A stretch of 64,000 nucleotides of DNA. Origin: Alistipes sp. (GTDB lineage: Bacteria > Bacteroidota > Bacteroidia > Bacteroidales > Rikenellaceae). Location of the stretch: the NCBI GenBank assembly GCA_021201825.1, contig JAJQED010000028.1:1-64000 (forward strand), written 5' to 3'. Below are positions 34,701 through 43,700 of the stretch, in pieces (within the stretch, counting starts at the first letter, position 1; each line of letters starts with the position of its first letter). The position numbers and the translations under genes were made by a program. Under the pieces are notes generated by a model. That model had not been told where the DNA came from. It saw nothing but the letters and a program-made list of their open reading frames with translations, and ran no database searches.

Positions 34701-34973
34701 GTAACCGGTATTGGAAAGTATCGCCGTGAGCGCCTGAGCTACCGGCTGGTTGGTCACATTGATATTGATCGACGGCAGTGCCGAGAGTTGAGATTTGTTA
34801 TAGGCGATCGTGATTTGAGTTTGTTTTTCGATTTGTTCGATCGCTCCCACAACCGAAAGGTTGTTACCGGTCACCGTGACATTGTTGGAATTTTGGGCCG
34901 GAAGAGGTAAGATGGCGATCAGGCAGAGTAAAAATAATACTACCTTTTTATGACTTTTTAAATTGAAATTCAT
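31722..34973 (-). CDS. SusC-like TonB-dependent transporter with STN domain
   Basis: This 1083-residue outer-membrane protein has a signal peptide (1-26) and an STN signalling domain (about 32-102, VVGAIEQIEKQTQITIAYN). A carboxypeptidase-regulatory-like domain (about 110-185) is followed by the TonB-box region DDVVVVGYNTVRR, a plug (SAPTLESRLQGMTPG, LYIMDGV, VLKDAASTAVYGSRGANGVI) and a C-terminal barrel ending FGFDFYF. The STN domain normally talks to a FecR-like anti-sigma factor; one is encoded directly upstream with its ECF sigma factor. It imports large glycans or glycopeptides with the SusD lipoprotein downstream. All hallmark motifs are intact. Confidence 0.96.
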   Translation of the reverse strand: MNFNLKSHKKVVLFLLCLIAILPLPAQNSNNVTVTGNNLSVVGAIEQIEKQTQITIAYNKSQLSALPSININVTNQPVAQALTAILSNTGYTFRRDGNNYVIVPEARSTPRTGTVADEQGNPIIGATIVLKDNQTVGVATNAAGAFTINALDGSVLIVSSLGYLTKEVPVGSATNINVVLSDDVQRLDDVVVVGYNTVRRAQTTGSMSRVSGEQLDYMSAPTLESRLQGMTPGLMVATSSGQPGTNYLNVRVRGTGSINGANTPLYIMDGVMVEPFQFAALNPNDIEDIKVLKDAASTAVYGSRGANGVIVITTKSGGAVEGKTQINYRNQFGFSVMDEYVKMMNSEQNLQYQLQCALSDPSRSDFPLMGALYREYNGNATDADLERLAKARSTDTDWIDQMTRVGFIQDHSLTVSGGTERTKFYISGNIIDQQGILKNSGMTSFSGRFNIEHRAKDWLDIGLKLTTGYSMIDFSDPSGETNRTSYLNPWFTALLAYPYESPDDWYDVDNPTLLTKYLTNKTKKLKLIGSTFVNARITDWLTFRTNFGMDFMYDRSDNTLHRDHPNASNNKGYYSFGMSELGRYTWTNTLSFNKTFDNGHSVNAVAGMEMFQGKYYSAGYTGYDLNADMMDSPAGIGDKNGSSEFPPSISGGRTMSNLMSFFGQASYSIGNKYNISASLRHDTSSKFKGKNKDAVFWSAGVSWNLYQEEFFNTPAWLNLLKVRASYGTTGNQDGVADFGSYDGYTNSSYNGISGYANSQLGNNQLKWETSQQANVGFDLSFLDQKINMTLDLYHIKTKDLFMTKNISMTSGFGSILTNAGSIVNKGIEIGFNATPIRTKDFTWDIGVNFTYNKNKIKDLGTWENEDHQYINGYYLYEVGRPLGTWTIWEWAGVNPDNGIVQFYKPDGTLTEDISEAARPSKYGTYEIPVFGGFNTTFRYKSLTLNAQFTYALNYTLMNTMRWYIYNHHFNGNKPVEMLDMWMEPGDVTNIPRFGNNTQPSPMASQFLEDATHLRLKTLRLAYTLPQHILKKTKFFDNIAVYVQAENVFLWTNYTGADPEVAGGYDYMTYPKPRTFTFGFDFYF

Positions 34974-35133
34974 AAATTTGCAGTGTTTTTAGTTTGAGCA
35001 TAAGATTAGCTGAATGGTTGATATGGCTATCTCCATTTAAATCTTTCGATTCAAGCTGACGATTTCATCCCGGAATATGGTGGCGGCCGTCTTCCGGGAC
35101 TTTTTTTTCATAGGCGCTATGTTTTAAGATCCA

Positions 35134-36129
35134 TCATTTCCAGTGAATAGTATAGGTTTGGTCGGTTATTTTGTAGGTAAATGGTCCGATAAGGATGTTA
35201 AGTACTGAAAGGGCCTCTTCCAGGTCCGCGTCGGGGGCGAAGCGGATGTTGTAGCGGTCCCTGCTAAGCCGTTTGCTGTTGTACTGGAATTCGACATTGT
35301 AACGTCTTTCCAACGTCGAGAATATATCGCCGATGGTAGCATCGCGGAAAATTATCTGTCCTTTGGTCCAGGCCGTGACGTTATCCAGGTCCGCATCCTG
35401 CAGGTTGCACTTTCCCGTAGCCCTGTCATATATGAATTGCTGGCCGGGCCGCAGGGTAAAGCTGCGCCCGTCGGCGCGGATGTTCACGTTCACGCTTCCC
35501 TCAATCAGGGTAGCCCGGTGGGAATCGTTATCCGGGTAGGCTTCCAAATTGAATTTTGTCCCCAGCACCTCGATATCGAACTGCGATGTGCGTACTATAA
35601 AGGGAACGTCGGGATTCCTCTCCACATCGAAAAGCGCCTCGCCCGACAGGTATACCACCCGTTGCGGCGCCCGGAACTCCTCGGGAAAAACAAGTATGCT
35701 TCCGCTGTTCATCTTGGTTCGCGAACCGTCGGCCAAGGTCATCTCCCCCAAGTCCCCGTTCGACACGTAGAGTTCCGAAAGAATGGTCTCTTCGTATTTA
35801 TCTTTCAAAAGGTGGTTGGCGGCGAAGAACGACACGGCAACCAGAACGGCCGCGGCGGCCACCCGGCCCAGAATACGCAGGTGCCGGCGTCGTTTAACGG
35901 CGGGACGGGCGGCGGTGTCCTCGCCCAGCCGGGCGTAAAGCCTCTGTAACGCATGTTCGCTCGCGGTCCTGTCCACAGGGATTTCCTGCGACCATATCTG
36001 CTCGAGTATACCGTCGACACCCTCGTTTCGCTCTTGCTCCAACCAACACCGTACGGCGTTCTTGGCTTCCGGCGAAAGCGTTCCCGAGTCGAGAGACTCT
36101 ATCAATTCCCTGTAGTAATCGGATTTCAT
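35134..36129 (-). CDS. FecR-family anti-sigma factor
   Basis: The protein is 331 residues. The cytoplasmic N-terminal helical part (about 1-80) should bind the ECF sigma factor. A transmembrane helix (about 86-108, LGRVAAAAVLVAVSFFA) is followed by the FecR periplasmic domain (SNGDLGEMTLADGSRTKMNS, VEVLGTKFNLEAY) and the DUF4974-type C-terminal domain (GDIFSTLERRYNVEFQYN). It transduces the signal from the STN domain of the SusC protein encoded downstream. It follows the sigma gene by 62 bases on the same strand. The family call is firm. Confidence 0.95.
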   Translation of the reverse strand: MKSDYYRELIESLDSGTLSPEAKNAVRCWLEQERNEGVDGILEQIWSQEIPVDRTASEHALQRLYARLGEDTAARPAVKRRRHLRILGRVAAAAVLVAVSFFAANHLLKDKYEETILSELYVSNGDLGEMTLADGSRTKMNSGSILVFPEEFRAPQRVVYLSGEALFDVERNPDVPFIVRTSQFDIEVLGTKFNLEAYPDNDSHRATLIEGSVNVNIRADGRSFTLRPGQQFIYDRATGKCNLQDADLDNVTAWTKGQIIFRDATIGDIFSTLERRYNVEFQYNSKRLSRDRYNIRFAPDADLEEALSVLNILIGPFTYKITDQTYTIHWK

Positions 36130-36191
36130 TTAAGTCTGGTTACGTTAATAAGACAAACGTCCGGTTAACTTTACTTAACCGGAACGTTAAA

Positions 36192-36698
36192 TTATTTTAA
36201 ACTTTTTTTCAACTGGGTAAGGGCCAACATGATATGACAGTCCACAGTGCGCCGGGAAATTCCCAGCCTGTCGGCAATTTCCTGGTTCGACAGCCCCTCG
36301 CTCCGGCTCATCACGAAAATATTCTTCCTCTGCGGCGGCATGGCCTCCACCACGGAATCTATTATGGCCTCGGTTTCACGCGCATGGAGCAATTCGTACA
36401 TATCGGCAAACCGCTCTACGGACTTTTCGAGGTACACCCGTCCGAGGTTCCTGTGGCGTATGTGGTTAAGAACGGAATTTTTGACCATGCGGAAGATATA
36501 CGAATCGAGCGACCGTATCTCGGGCAGCACCTCGGCCTGGGACCATAGTTTGGCGAAAATATCCTGTGTAATATCTTCGGCGTCACCCTCGCTATGAAGC
36601 ATCCGTAAAGCGAACGCTTTCACCCTCGGGTAAAAGGTGTGAAAGATCTCTTCGAATTGTTGCCTGATCGAAGAGCTGTGAGCCGGGCCTTTCTCCAT
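36192..36698 (-). CDS. ECF-type RNA polymerase sigma factor
   Basis: This 168-residue sigma-70 family protein has only regions 2 and 4. Region 2 includes FHTFYPRVKAFALRML and EDITQDIFAKLW; region 4 has MPPQRKNIFVMSRSEGLSNQ with the helix-turn-helix EIADRLGISRRTVDCHI. It is the first gene of a sigma/FecR/SusC/SusD series and should switch on the locus when the SusC protein binds its substrate. A -7-like element lies 119 bases upstream. Confidence 0.95.
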   Translation of the reverse strand: MEKGPAHSSSIRQQFEEIFHTFYPRVKAFALRMLHSEGDAEDITQDIFAKLWSQAEVLPEIRSLDSYIFRMVKNSVLNHIRHRNLGRVYLEKSVERFADMYELLHARETEAIIDSVVEAMPPQRKNIFVMSRSEGLSNQEIADRLGISRRTVDCHIMLALTQLKKSLK

Positions 36699-36999
36699 CG
36701 TTTCCTCCTTACGGGAGTTGGGTTAAATCACGCATGCAACCGATACGGTAAAATCCGGGGACATCCAATCCGGCTGTCACACAAGATTGTCGGGCCGCAT
36801 CCTATATCGGTGCCAACAAATATAATGAAAAGGTTCGTATTAGTAAGCAGTACAGGGTATATAAGGTAAGTCGCTCGGAATTAGGTTTTTTGTAATTTTA
36901 GCTTTATAATGCTCACTTTGAAAATAGCAAAATAGAGCGTTTAACGGAGTAGATCTTCTATCTTTATGTTCAGATATAAAGGGCTATTCCGTCTATTCA
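36699..36999. other. Intergenic region between sigma factor and alpha/beta hydrolase
   Basis: This 301-base region becomes clearly AT-rich toward its right side. On the minus strand it should contain the sigma-factor promoter (see the -7-like element at 36817-36824). On the right it receives the end of the hydrolase gene, which reads into it. I see no clear terminator for that gene and no RNA gene. Confidence 0.5.
36817..36824 (-). promoter_or_regulatory. Candidate -7 element for the ECF sigma gene
   Basis: On the minus strand this reads TATATTTG, an exact match to TAnnTTTG, 119 bases upstream of the sigma-factor ATG. No TTTG is seen at the expected -33 spacing, so only half of the promoter is supported. 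Confidence 0.35.
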
Positions 37000-38457
37000 T
37001 TAGTCCATATCTTTTAACTTTTCCAGGGCATTTTTAACCCAAGTGTTATCGGGATCTATTTGCAACGATCTTCTATAGTATTCTTCGGCTTTTGCTTTAT
37101 CTTTCATATTGGCATATGTGTCCCCTAAATTTTCAAGGATCACAGCCGAGTCAGGATATTCTTCGAGATTTAATAAAAATATCCGGGCAGCAGAAATGTT
37201 ATCGTCTTTCTTCCATAATAAATAACCCAGGTTATTCATCGCGTCTTCCGAGAATAATTTTATATTGGGATGTTCTTCCTTAAAGGAGTTGTAGAAGGCC
37301 ATACCGGTTTCCAGTCCCTCCGTCTCGATTAATCGTATAAATTTATTTTCTCGGTAAAAGAATTCTTCCTGTATATCGATGATCGGTTGTATACGGCATT
37401 TCCACTCTTCGATCTTTGTTGCGGGTAACTCCGGAAGCGTTTCTGTAAATTCTTTCAGCGTAGCGAAGAATAGTTCAGGCTCCTCCTTGAATATGGCGTG
37501 GCCGGCATTTTCGAATAATTCGAACCGGGCTAATGGTTGGCTTTGGCGGAAAATCTCTTTCTTCTCTTCCACCCAGGTCAAATCCCATTTTCCTTCACAC
37601 ATTAAGGTCGGAACAGGGCAATCGACCAAGATCTCCTTGAAATTATATTGTGTATATCCCCATCCCACTTTTTGTCTGAAGATAACATCGTGTATCCATT
37701 CGTATAGTGAGCTCCTGATTACTTCCTCGTGCGAGGGTTTGTAGAAATTCTGCCGCTTCCAGTCTCCGTTTATCTCCTTATTGTACATCAACTGGAAATC
37801 GCTGATCTGCCCCTTGTTGTTCAAATCATATATTTCCCTGATTCTCTGTCTCTCTGCGTCCGTTATGAAAATTTGTTGCCTGTGTCCGTTGGGCAAATCC
37901 GATCCTATAAGAGGACGCGCGCCCACCAGTACCATGCCGGCAGTATGCTCCGGGTAGGCTATCGTATAATACTGAGCGAGAGCACCACCGTAGGAATATC
38001 CGCATACGATCCATTTATCTATGTCAAGCTTCTGCCTTAATTTGTCCAGGTCATCCACTGCCTGCCGGAAAGTATAGCCCTCACCCTCTGTATAATCGGA
38101 TAGGCCACAACCTCTTTGGTCATAGTATATAACCTTGCAAAAATCTTTAGCCCGGCTAAACCAAGGATGAAAACAATGATGGGTTCCTCCGGGGCCCCCG
38201 TGGAGCAGAACCAGAGGAATTCCTTCCCCTTCCATTTCACAATAAAGCCTGCAATCTCCGATGTCAATATACAAGCTTTCCATATTGAGTTCCTGACACA
38301 AGGGGGGTAAGCTATCGATATGATAATAAATGCTGTCCTGTACAGACTCTTTTTTATCAAGTATTGATTCTCTATGAATATTCTGTCCAAATACGGGACA
38401 GAGATTCATTATCCCAAAAACTGCAAGCATTATTGCCTTTACAGTTCCTTTTTTCAT
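37000..38457 (-). CDS. Secreted alpha/beta hydrolase (proline iminopeptidase-like) with TPR tail
   Basis: The ATG at 38457 (MKKGTVKAIMLAVFGIMNLC) begins a signal peptide and gives 485 residues; an in-frame ATG nine codons upstream is less suitable. The hydrolase domain has the oxyanion motif HGGPGG (about 86-91), YYDQRGCG, the nucleophile elbow GYSYGG (Ser155), an Asp candidate in CEGKWDLTW and the catalytic His in ENAGHAIF. This set is typical of S33 proline iminopeptidases. The C-terminal 130 residues form TPR-like helices (LENLGDTYANMKDKAKAEEYYRRSLQIDP). The gene is noticeably richer in A/T than its neighbours, suggesting recent transfer. It stands alone between two carbohydrate loci and could trim N-terminal proline from peptides. 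Confidence 0.88.
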   Translation of the reverse strand: MKKGTVKAIMLAVFGIMNLCPVFGQNIHRESILDKKESVQDSIYYHIDSLPPLCQELNMESLYIDIGDCRLYCEMEGEGIPLVLLHGGPGGTHHCFHPWFSRAKDFCKVIYYDQRGCGLSDYTEGEGYTFRQAVDDLDKLRQKLDIDKWIVCGYSYGGALAQYYTIAYPEHTAGMVLVGARPLIGSDLPNGHRQQIFITDAERQRIREIYDLNNKGQISDFQLMYNKEINGDWKRQNFYKPSHEEVIRSSLYEWIHDVIFRQKVGWGYTQYNFKEILVDCPVPTLMCEGKWDLTWVEEKKEIFRQSQPLARFELFENAGHAIFKEEPELFFATLKEFTETLPELPATKIEEWKCRIQPIIDIQEEFFYRENKFIRLIETEGLETGMAFYNSFKEEHPNIKLFSEDAMNNLGYLLWKKDDNISAARIFLLNLEEYPDSAVILENLGDTYANMKDKAKAEEYYRRSLQIDPDNTWVKNALEKLKDMD

Positions 38458-38825
38458 AACTCTAAATACTTGATTTGGGCTCATCTACTTATTTCTATTC
38501 TTCCGGTTCCGTAACTACTGCAAGGAAATAATTGGTCAATATTGAGCTTCACCTTAGTGTCTCCAAAAATACTAAATATCCGAAAAATGCTTTCTTTCAT
38601 ACGGGAACTGCCGTCTTTCAAATACTTAATCAGGCAATTTTAAAGCACGCCGGGTGTCCTTCCCAACTATGATCGCTATGAATTTCCAGCTATGCCGGCA
38701 GGTTTCCGCAACATTAAATTTTCATAGCTGCGCATATTATTTGCTACGGAATCAAATAATTTCGCGATATTTATCGGACTTAACCGGCTATCGCAGTTCC
38801 ACGAAACGCTACCCTGATATCCTTA
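38458..38825. other. Divergent promoter region between hydrolase and second locus
   Basis: This 368-base AT-rich region separates the leftward hydrolase gene from the rightward ECF sigma gene. It should contain promoters for both. For the hydrolase, an exact TAnnTTTG on the minus strand occurs at 38564-38571. For the sigma gene I find only imperfect matches near 38735-38760. There is no RNA gene, terminator or repeat of note. Confidence 0.5.
38564..38571 (-). promoter_or_regulatory. Candidate -7 element for the hydrolase gene
   Basis: On the minus strand this reads TATTTTTG, matching TAnnTTTG, 107 bases before the chosen ATG. No TTTG at -33 spacing was found. Supported by the match and position only. 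Confidence 0.3.
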
Positions 38826-39413
38826 ATGCAGACCGATCCCGATTTTTCAAGATTCGCTCAGGGGGAGAGAGGGCTTTTCCGGGTCGTTTACGACCGCTAT
38901 ATCCATGACCTCTACAGTTATGGACGGGGGTTGTGCTACTCACACGACAACTGCCTGGATGCCATTCAGGACGTTTTTACCCGTATTTACGGGATGGGGC
39001 CCGAAGAGCTGGCCCGCATCTCCAACATCCGCTATTACCTGCTGCGCAGTATGCGCAACCGGCTAACCGATATAAGCCGCCGGTCGGGGAACCTTTCCGA
39101 GAATATCGAGGACCATCCGTTCATCGCCGACGTTTCGGTTGCGACCCATGAAATGGATTCTATGGAAGAAGACCGGCTCCTTGCGGGCCAGGTCCGCCGG
39201 CTTCTGGAACTGCTCACCCCGCGTCAGCGGGAAGCGGTTTACCTGAGGTTCATGCAGGAAATGGAATACGAACAGATAGCGGATATCCTGAAGATGGAAC
39301 CCGGGTCGGTCCGCACCCTTGTCTTCCGGGGGATCGCCCGTATACGCAGCTGTGCGCCTGCCGAAATTAAGGCCGTCCTGACGCTCTCGATCCTGGCCGG
39401 GAAATTTTTTTGA
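38826..39413 (+). CDS. ECF-type RNA polymerase sigma factor of the second locus
   Basis: This 195-residue sigma-70 family protein has region 2 around FRVVYDRYIHDLYSYGRGLC and CLDAIQDVFTRIYG. Region 4 starts LLTPRQREAVYLRFMQEMEY with the helix-turn-helix EQIADILKMEPGSVRTLVFR. The C-terminal tail (AVLTLSILAGKFF) is somewhat hydrophobic. It is followed by the FecR-like gene 68 bases downstream and two SusC/SusD pairs, which it likely activates. It is clearly different in sequence from the ECF factor of the first locus, so each locus has its own signalling system. Confidence 0.95.
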   Translation: MQTDPDFSRFAQGERGLFRVVYDRYIHDLYSYGRGLCYSHDNCLDAIQDVFTRIYGMGPEELARISNIRYYLLRSMRNRLTDISRRSGNLSENIEDHPFIADVSVATHEMDSMEEDRLLAGQVRRLLELLTPRQREAVYLRFMQEMEYEQIADILKMEPGSVRTLVFRGIARIRSCAPAEIKAVLTLSILAGKFF

Positions 39414-39481
39414 TCTTTTTTTCATGCCGGGTGTCTACAAAATCCGGCAACGGACGTCTTTATTCAAAAGCGCCCACTTAA

Positions 39482-40681
39482 ATGTCCAAATATAGCAAAC
39501 CCCTAGCCTGCCGTGAACTTCTCCGCAACGATTCGTTCATAGAGTGGCGGCTTACCCGCAGCCCCAGCCTCGGGGAAAGTTGGGAAGAGTATTTATCGGA
39601 TTTTCCCGAAGCGGCCGGGGAATTCGATAAAGCCGTCCGCAAGTTCGATCGCATCCGCCTTAACGATTTTAGTGTCGGAAAACATCAAGCAGACAAAATC
39701 TATAACGGAATCGTTCTCCATAAAGTCAATAAACGCAGTCTCAAACGACGGCTGATGATCCCGGCTGCTGCCGCGGCTTGTTTAGCCCTTGCCGTTACCG
39801 GCCTGTCACGCTACCAGAATGGACAGCGATACGGCGGCGAAAGCATTACGGCAGAGGCCGTTTCCGGGGAATCTCTGCCCACTGAAAAAATTGTCCTCCT
39901 TTCGGGGGAGCAGCGCCACGAACTGGATATCAATACCGTGCTTACTGTCACTTCTTCGGGGGTGGCTCTAAACGGCGGGGAAGAGGGATTGCCGCTGGCC
40001 TCCGAGTGGAACAACCTTATCGTTCCCTATGGCCAGCGGTCCACGCTTATCCTGTCCGACGGCACCAACCTTTGGGTCAATTCAGGGAGCGAGGTCGGTT
40101 TCGAGTCCGTATTCAACGGCCCCCAAAGGCGGATAGAGGTGTCGGGTGAAGTTTATATCGAGGTGGCACATGACCCTGCCCGGCCGTTCATCGTTACGGC
40201 GAGCGATATGCAGGTCGAGGTCCTCGGCACTTCGTTCGGCCTGTCTTCCCGTCCCGACGGCAGGGAGAGGGCCGTAGCACTGATCGAGGGCAAGGTGGCG
40301 GTCCGGGCATACGGATGGGAAGAGCGTATCGAGCCGTCCCAGGTGTTAACCCTCGACGATACGGGCGGCGGATATTCCGTCCGCCATACCGACGTTTACC
40401 AGTATATCAGTTGGAAAGACGGGGTGCTGATCTTTAACGATACCCCTATTGCCCAAGTATTGGAAAAGATCGGACGGTACTACAATATCCGTTTCGACGA
40501 CAATACCACGGGCCTTACCCGGCGCACCTGCTCGGGCAAACTGCTGCTGGCCGACAATATCGACCAGGTGATGAATACCCTGTCGATGCTGGCCGGCACG
40601 GTTTACAGCCGGGACGGGGATATAATATATATACAGGATAAGAACGGCCCTGAACGGGGCGAGAAAACCCGAAGCCTATGA
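39482..40681 (+). CDS. FecR-family anti-sigma factor of the second locus
   Basis: This 399-residue membrane protein has a cytoplasmic sigma-binding part (about 1-90) and a transmembrane helix (about 92-112, MIPAAAAACLALAVTGLS). The periplasmic FecR domain (STLILSDGTNLWVNSGSEVG, VEVLGTSFGLSSR) is followed by a DUF4974-type domain (QVLEKIGRYYNIRFDDNT). The linker between helix and FecR domain is long and contains a QRHELDINTVLTVTSSG stretch. It should hold the upstream ECF factor until the STN-containing SusC binds substrate. The gap to the SusC gene is 112 bases and contains a hairpin. Confidence 0.94.
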   Translation: MSKYSKPLACRELLRNDSFIEWRLTRSPSLGESWEEYLSDFPEAAGEFDKAVRKFDRIRLNDFSVGKHQADKIYNGIVLHKVNKRSLKRRLMIPAAAAACLALAVTGLSRYQNGQRYGGESITAEAVSGESLPTEKIVLLSGEQRHELDINTVLTVTSSGVALNGGEEGLPLASEWNNLIVPYGQRSTLILSDGTNLWVNSGSEVGFESVFNGPQRRIEVSGEVYIEVAHDPARPFIVTASDMQVEVLGTSFGLSSRPDGRERAVALIEGKVAVRAYGWEERIEPSQVLTLDDTGGGYSVRHTDVYQYISWKDGVLIFNDTPIAQVLEKIGRYYNIRFDDNTTGLTRRTCSGKLLLADNIDQVMNTLSMLAGTVYSRDGDIIYIQDKNGPERGEKTRSL

Positions 40682-40705
40682 AGAAATAACTACTCCCGGT
40701 AAAAA

Positions 40706-40737
40706 AAATCGAACGATAGTGGAGTATCGTCCGATTT
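40706..40737 (+). terminator. Hairpin between FecR and SusC genes
   Basis: Arms AAATCGaACGATA and TATCGTcCGATTT pair with one mismatch around a 6-base loop. A run of As precedes the stem and TTTAAT follows. It sits in the 112-base FecR-SusC gap and may terminate the regulatory transcript, so that the SusC genes start from their own ECF-dependent promoter. Confidence 0.55.
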
Positions 40738-40793
40738 AATGCAGTCAAATCTCTAAGTCGCTAAAATTAGAAATTTAAACTCACCACAAATGT

Positions 40794-43700
40794 ATGAAAT
40801 TTAATTCTATGCCCATTGTGGTTACGCCTAAAAAACGTGCCTCGGGGCAATTTATTGTACTTTTGTCCGTCCTGTCCTTTTTCTCTTTCTTCCTACAGGT
40901 AACGGAATCGACAGCCCAAACCGAAAGCAGATTCACATTCAAGGCCGAGGATCAAACCGTAGCCGAGGTACTTCGCAGGGTCGAAGCACAAAGCGATTAC
41001 GTATTCATCTTTGCCGGAGGCATGCGGCAGGAACTCAGCCGCAGGGTGACACTCGAATTTTCCGGCATCCCCATAGTTGAATTATTGGACAAGGTCTTTG
41101 AGGGTACGTCCCTGGCCTACGGCATCGAGGGCAAGCAGGTCGCGGTCACCCTCAAACCGGCCACCGGGGACAAACCGGCAACGGAATCCACGGGACAGAC
41201 GGTAACGGTGAGCGGCATGGTCCGCGACCGTAACGGGCTCCAGCTTCCCGGTTCCACGGTAATCATCAAGAACACTACGCGCGGGGTCGTAACGGATATC
41301 CACGGCAATTTCCGCATAACCGTCCGGGAGGGTGAGACACTTCAATTCGCCAACCTGGGTTACGAGAACCTCGAAATCAGGATCGAGCCCGGGGTAACGA
41401 ACCTCGACGTTGTCATGGAAGAGAACGTCTCGGTGATGGAGCAGATCGTGGTTATCGGCTACGGCACTCAGACCAAAGCCTCATCGGTCGCCTCCATTAC
41501 CGCCACCAGCGGCGAGGATCTGTTGAGCATGGGAAACGTCAATACCGTATCCGAGGCTTTGCAGGGACGTCTCAACGGCGTCACGGCGATTCAGTCCTCC
41601 AGTAAGCCGGGCGGCAGTTCCGCCGAGATATTCATCCGGGGGAAGGCCTCCTGGAACGGGAGCGACCCGCTCATACTTGTGGACGGCATCGACAGGGATA
41701 TGAACGATATCGACATCAACGAGATCGAGAGCATCTCCGTACTGAAAGACGCTTCGGCCACGGCCGTTTACGGCGTGCGCGGAGCCAACGGCGTCATACT
41801 GGTGACCACCAAGCGGGGCCGGGACAACAGCCGCCCGGTCATAAACTTCACAGCCAATTACGGGATCAAGCAGCTGACAATGACCCCGTACTATGCCGAC
41901 TACGTCACCTCGATGAGGATGTGGAACGAGGCGGCGGTCAACGACCTGCAGTTCGAGAACCTTATTCCCGAATCGACCATCGCCGCATGGGAGAACGCTT
42001 TCGCCACCGGCAACTACGGCCCGTACAACGACGTCTTTCCCAACGTGGACTGGTACGACATCATGCTGCGCAACGTTGGTTTTTCACAGAATTACAACGC
42101 CAATATCAGCGGCGGGTCGGGATTTATGAACTATTTCGCCTCGATCGGCTACCAGCATGACGGGGACAACTACAAGATACACAAGCAGGAGGATTTCGAT
42201 CCCCGAAACTACTACCAGCGGTATAACTACCGGTCCAACTTCGACTTCAAGGTCACCAAAGCGACCACCCTCTCCATCAATGTCGCCGGCAACGTAGGGT
42301 ATACCAACGGCGCCCTGGACGGGGATTACCTGGCCAACATAGCCCGCGCCCCGACCAACCTTTTTCCCGTTAAGTACAGCGACGGTGAATGGGGCGACGG
42401 CATTAACTCGGGCTTCAACCCCTATGCGAATGTCAACACCCAGGGCCAGAGCCAGACCAAATCCTTTATCGGGTGGTACGATTTCAAACTGGACCAGAAA
42501 CTCGACTTCATCACCCCGGGCCTCTCATTTTCGGCCCAGCTCTCCTATAACCAACGCACCGACGCCACTTCCTCTATCCGGGTCGGGTCCGGGCTGGGCA
42601 ACGGAAGCACGCTGGGCCAGCGGTCCGTGATCCGCTACTACCGGCAGTACGACTATGCCAATCCTATCGTCGAGGAGGACGGTTCTCTCACCTACCCGCT
42701 CATCCGCGAGATACGGTGGCCGGACGACAACGCCTCCGAAGATATGCCTATCACCACCAGCTACGATAACCTGTCCGCCACCAACCGCAGGCTCTATTAC
42801 GAATTCTCGCTCTTTTACAAAAACAGTTTCGGCGGCCACAACGTCACCGCCCTCGCGCTGATGAACCGCCAGATGTACGACGAGAAAGGGAGCGGAAGCA
42901 CCATGGAATTTACCCAGTATTACGAGGACTGGGTAGGGCGTGTGACCTATAACTGGAAAGAGCGTTACCTCTCGGAGTTCAACGTATCCTACACCGGGTC
43001 GGAGAAGTTCGCTCCCAACAAGAGGTTCGGGCTGTTCCCCTCCCTTTCCGTCGGATGGCGCATTTCGGAAGAGCCGTTCTTCCGGAGCAGTCCGGTGTCC
43101 GATTGGCTCCGTAACCTGAAGATAAGGTATTCCTACGGCCAGGTCGGCAGCGACCAGGGGGCATACCGGTTCAATTACATACAACTGTACGAATCGGGCA
43201 GCAACATATATTTCGGCAACGACCAGAATATCGCCTGGGGTCCTACCTACACCGAGGGCCGGACGGCCAACATAAATTCCACATGGGAAGTGGCCACCAA
43301 ACAGAACCTCGGCATAGAACTCGACCTGTGGAATAAACTCACCGTAGCGGTAGACCTGTTCGACGAGAAACGCGACAAGATACTCATGACCGCGCGGACC
43401 ACGGCCAGCTGGTTCGGCGCGGACCTGCCCGCAGTGAACCTGGGCAAGACCAAGAACCACGGTATCGAAGTCGAGCTTGGCTGGCAGGACAGGATCGGGT
43501 CCGCAGGATTCCGCTACTTCGTCAATTTCAATTTCGCCACCAGTGAGAACCGCGTCGTATTCCGCGACGACCCGCAGGACCTGGCACTGCATTCCAAAGA
43601 TGCCGGCAAACCCATCGGATGGCAGTCCCGCTATCTGTCCGTGGCCAACTTCAGGACCATCGACGATGTGTTCAACTACTCCCAGACCGCGCTCGGTTCC

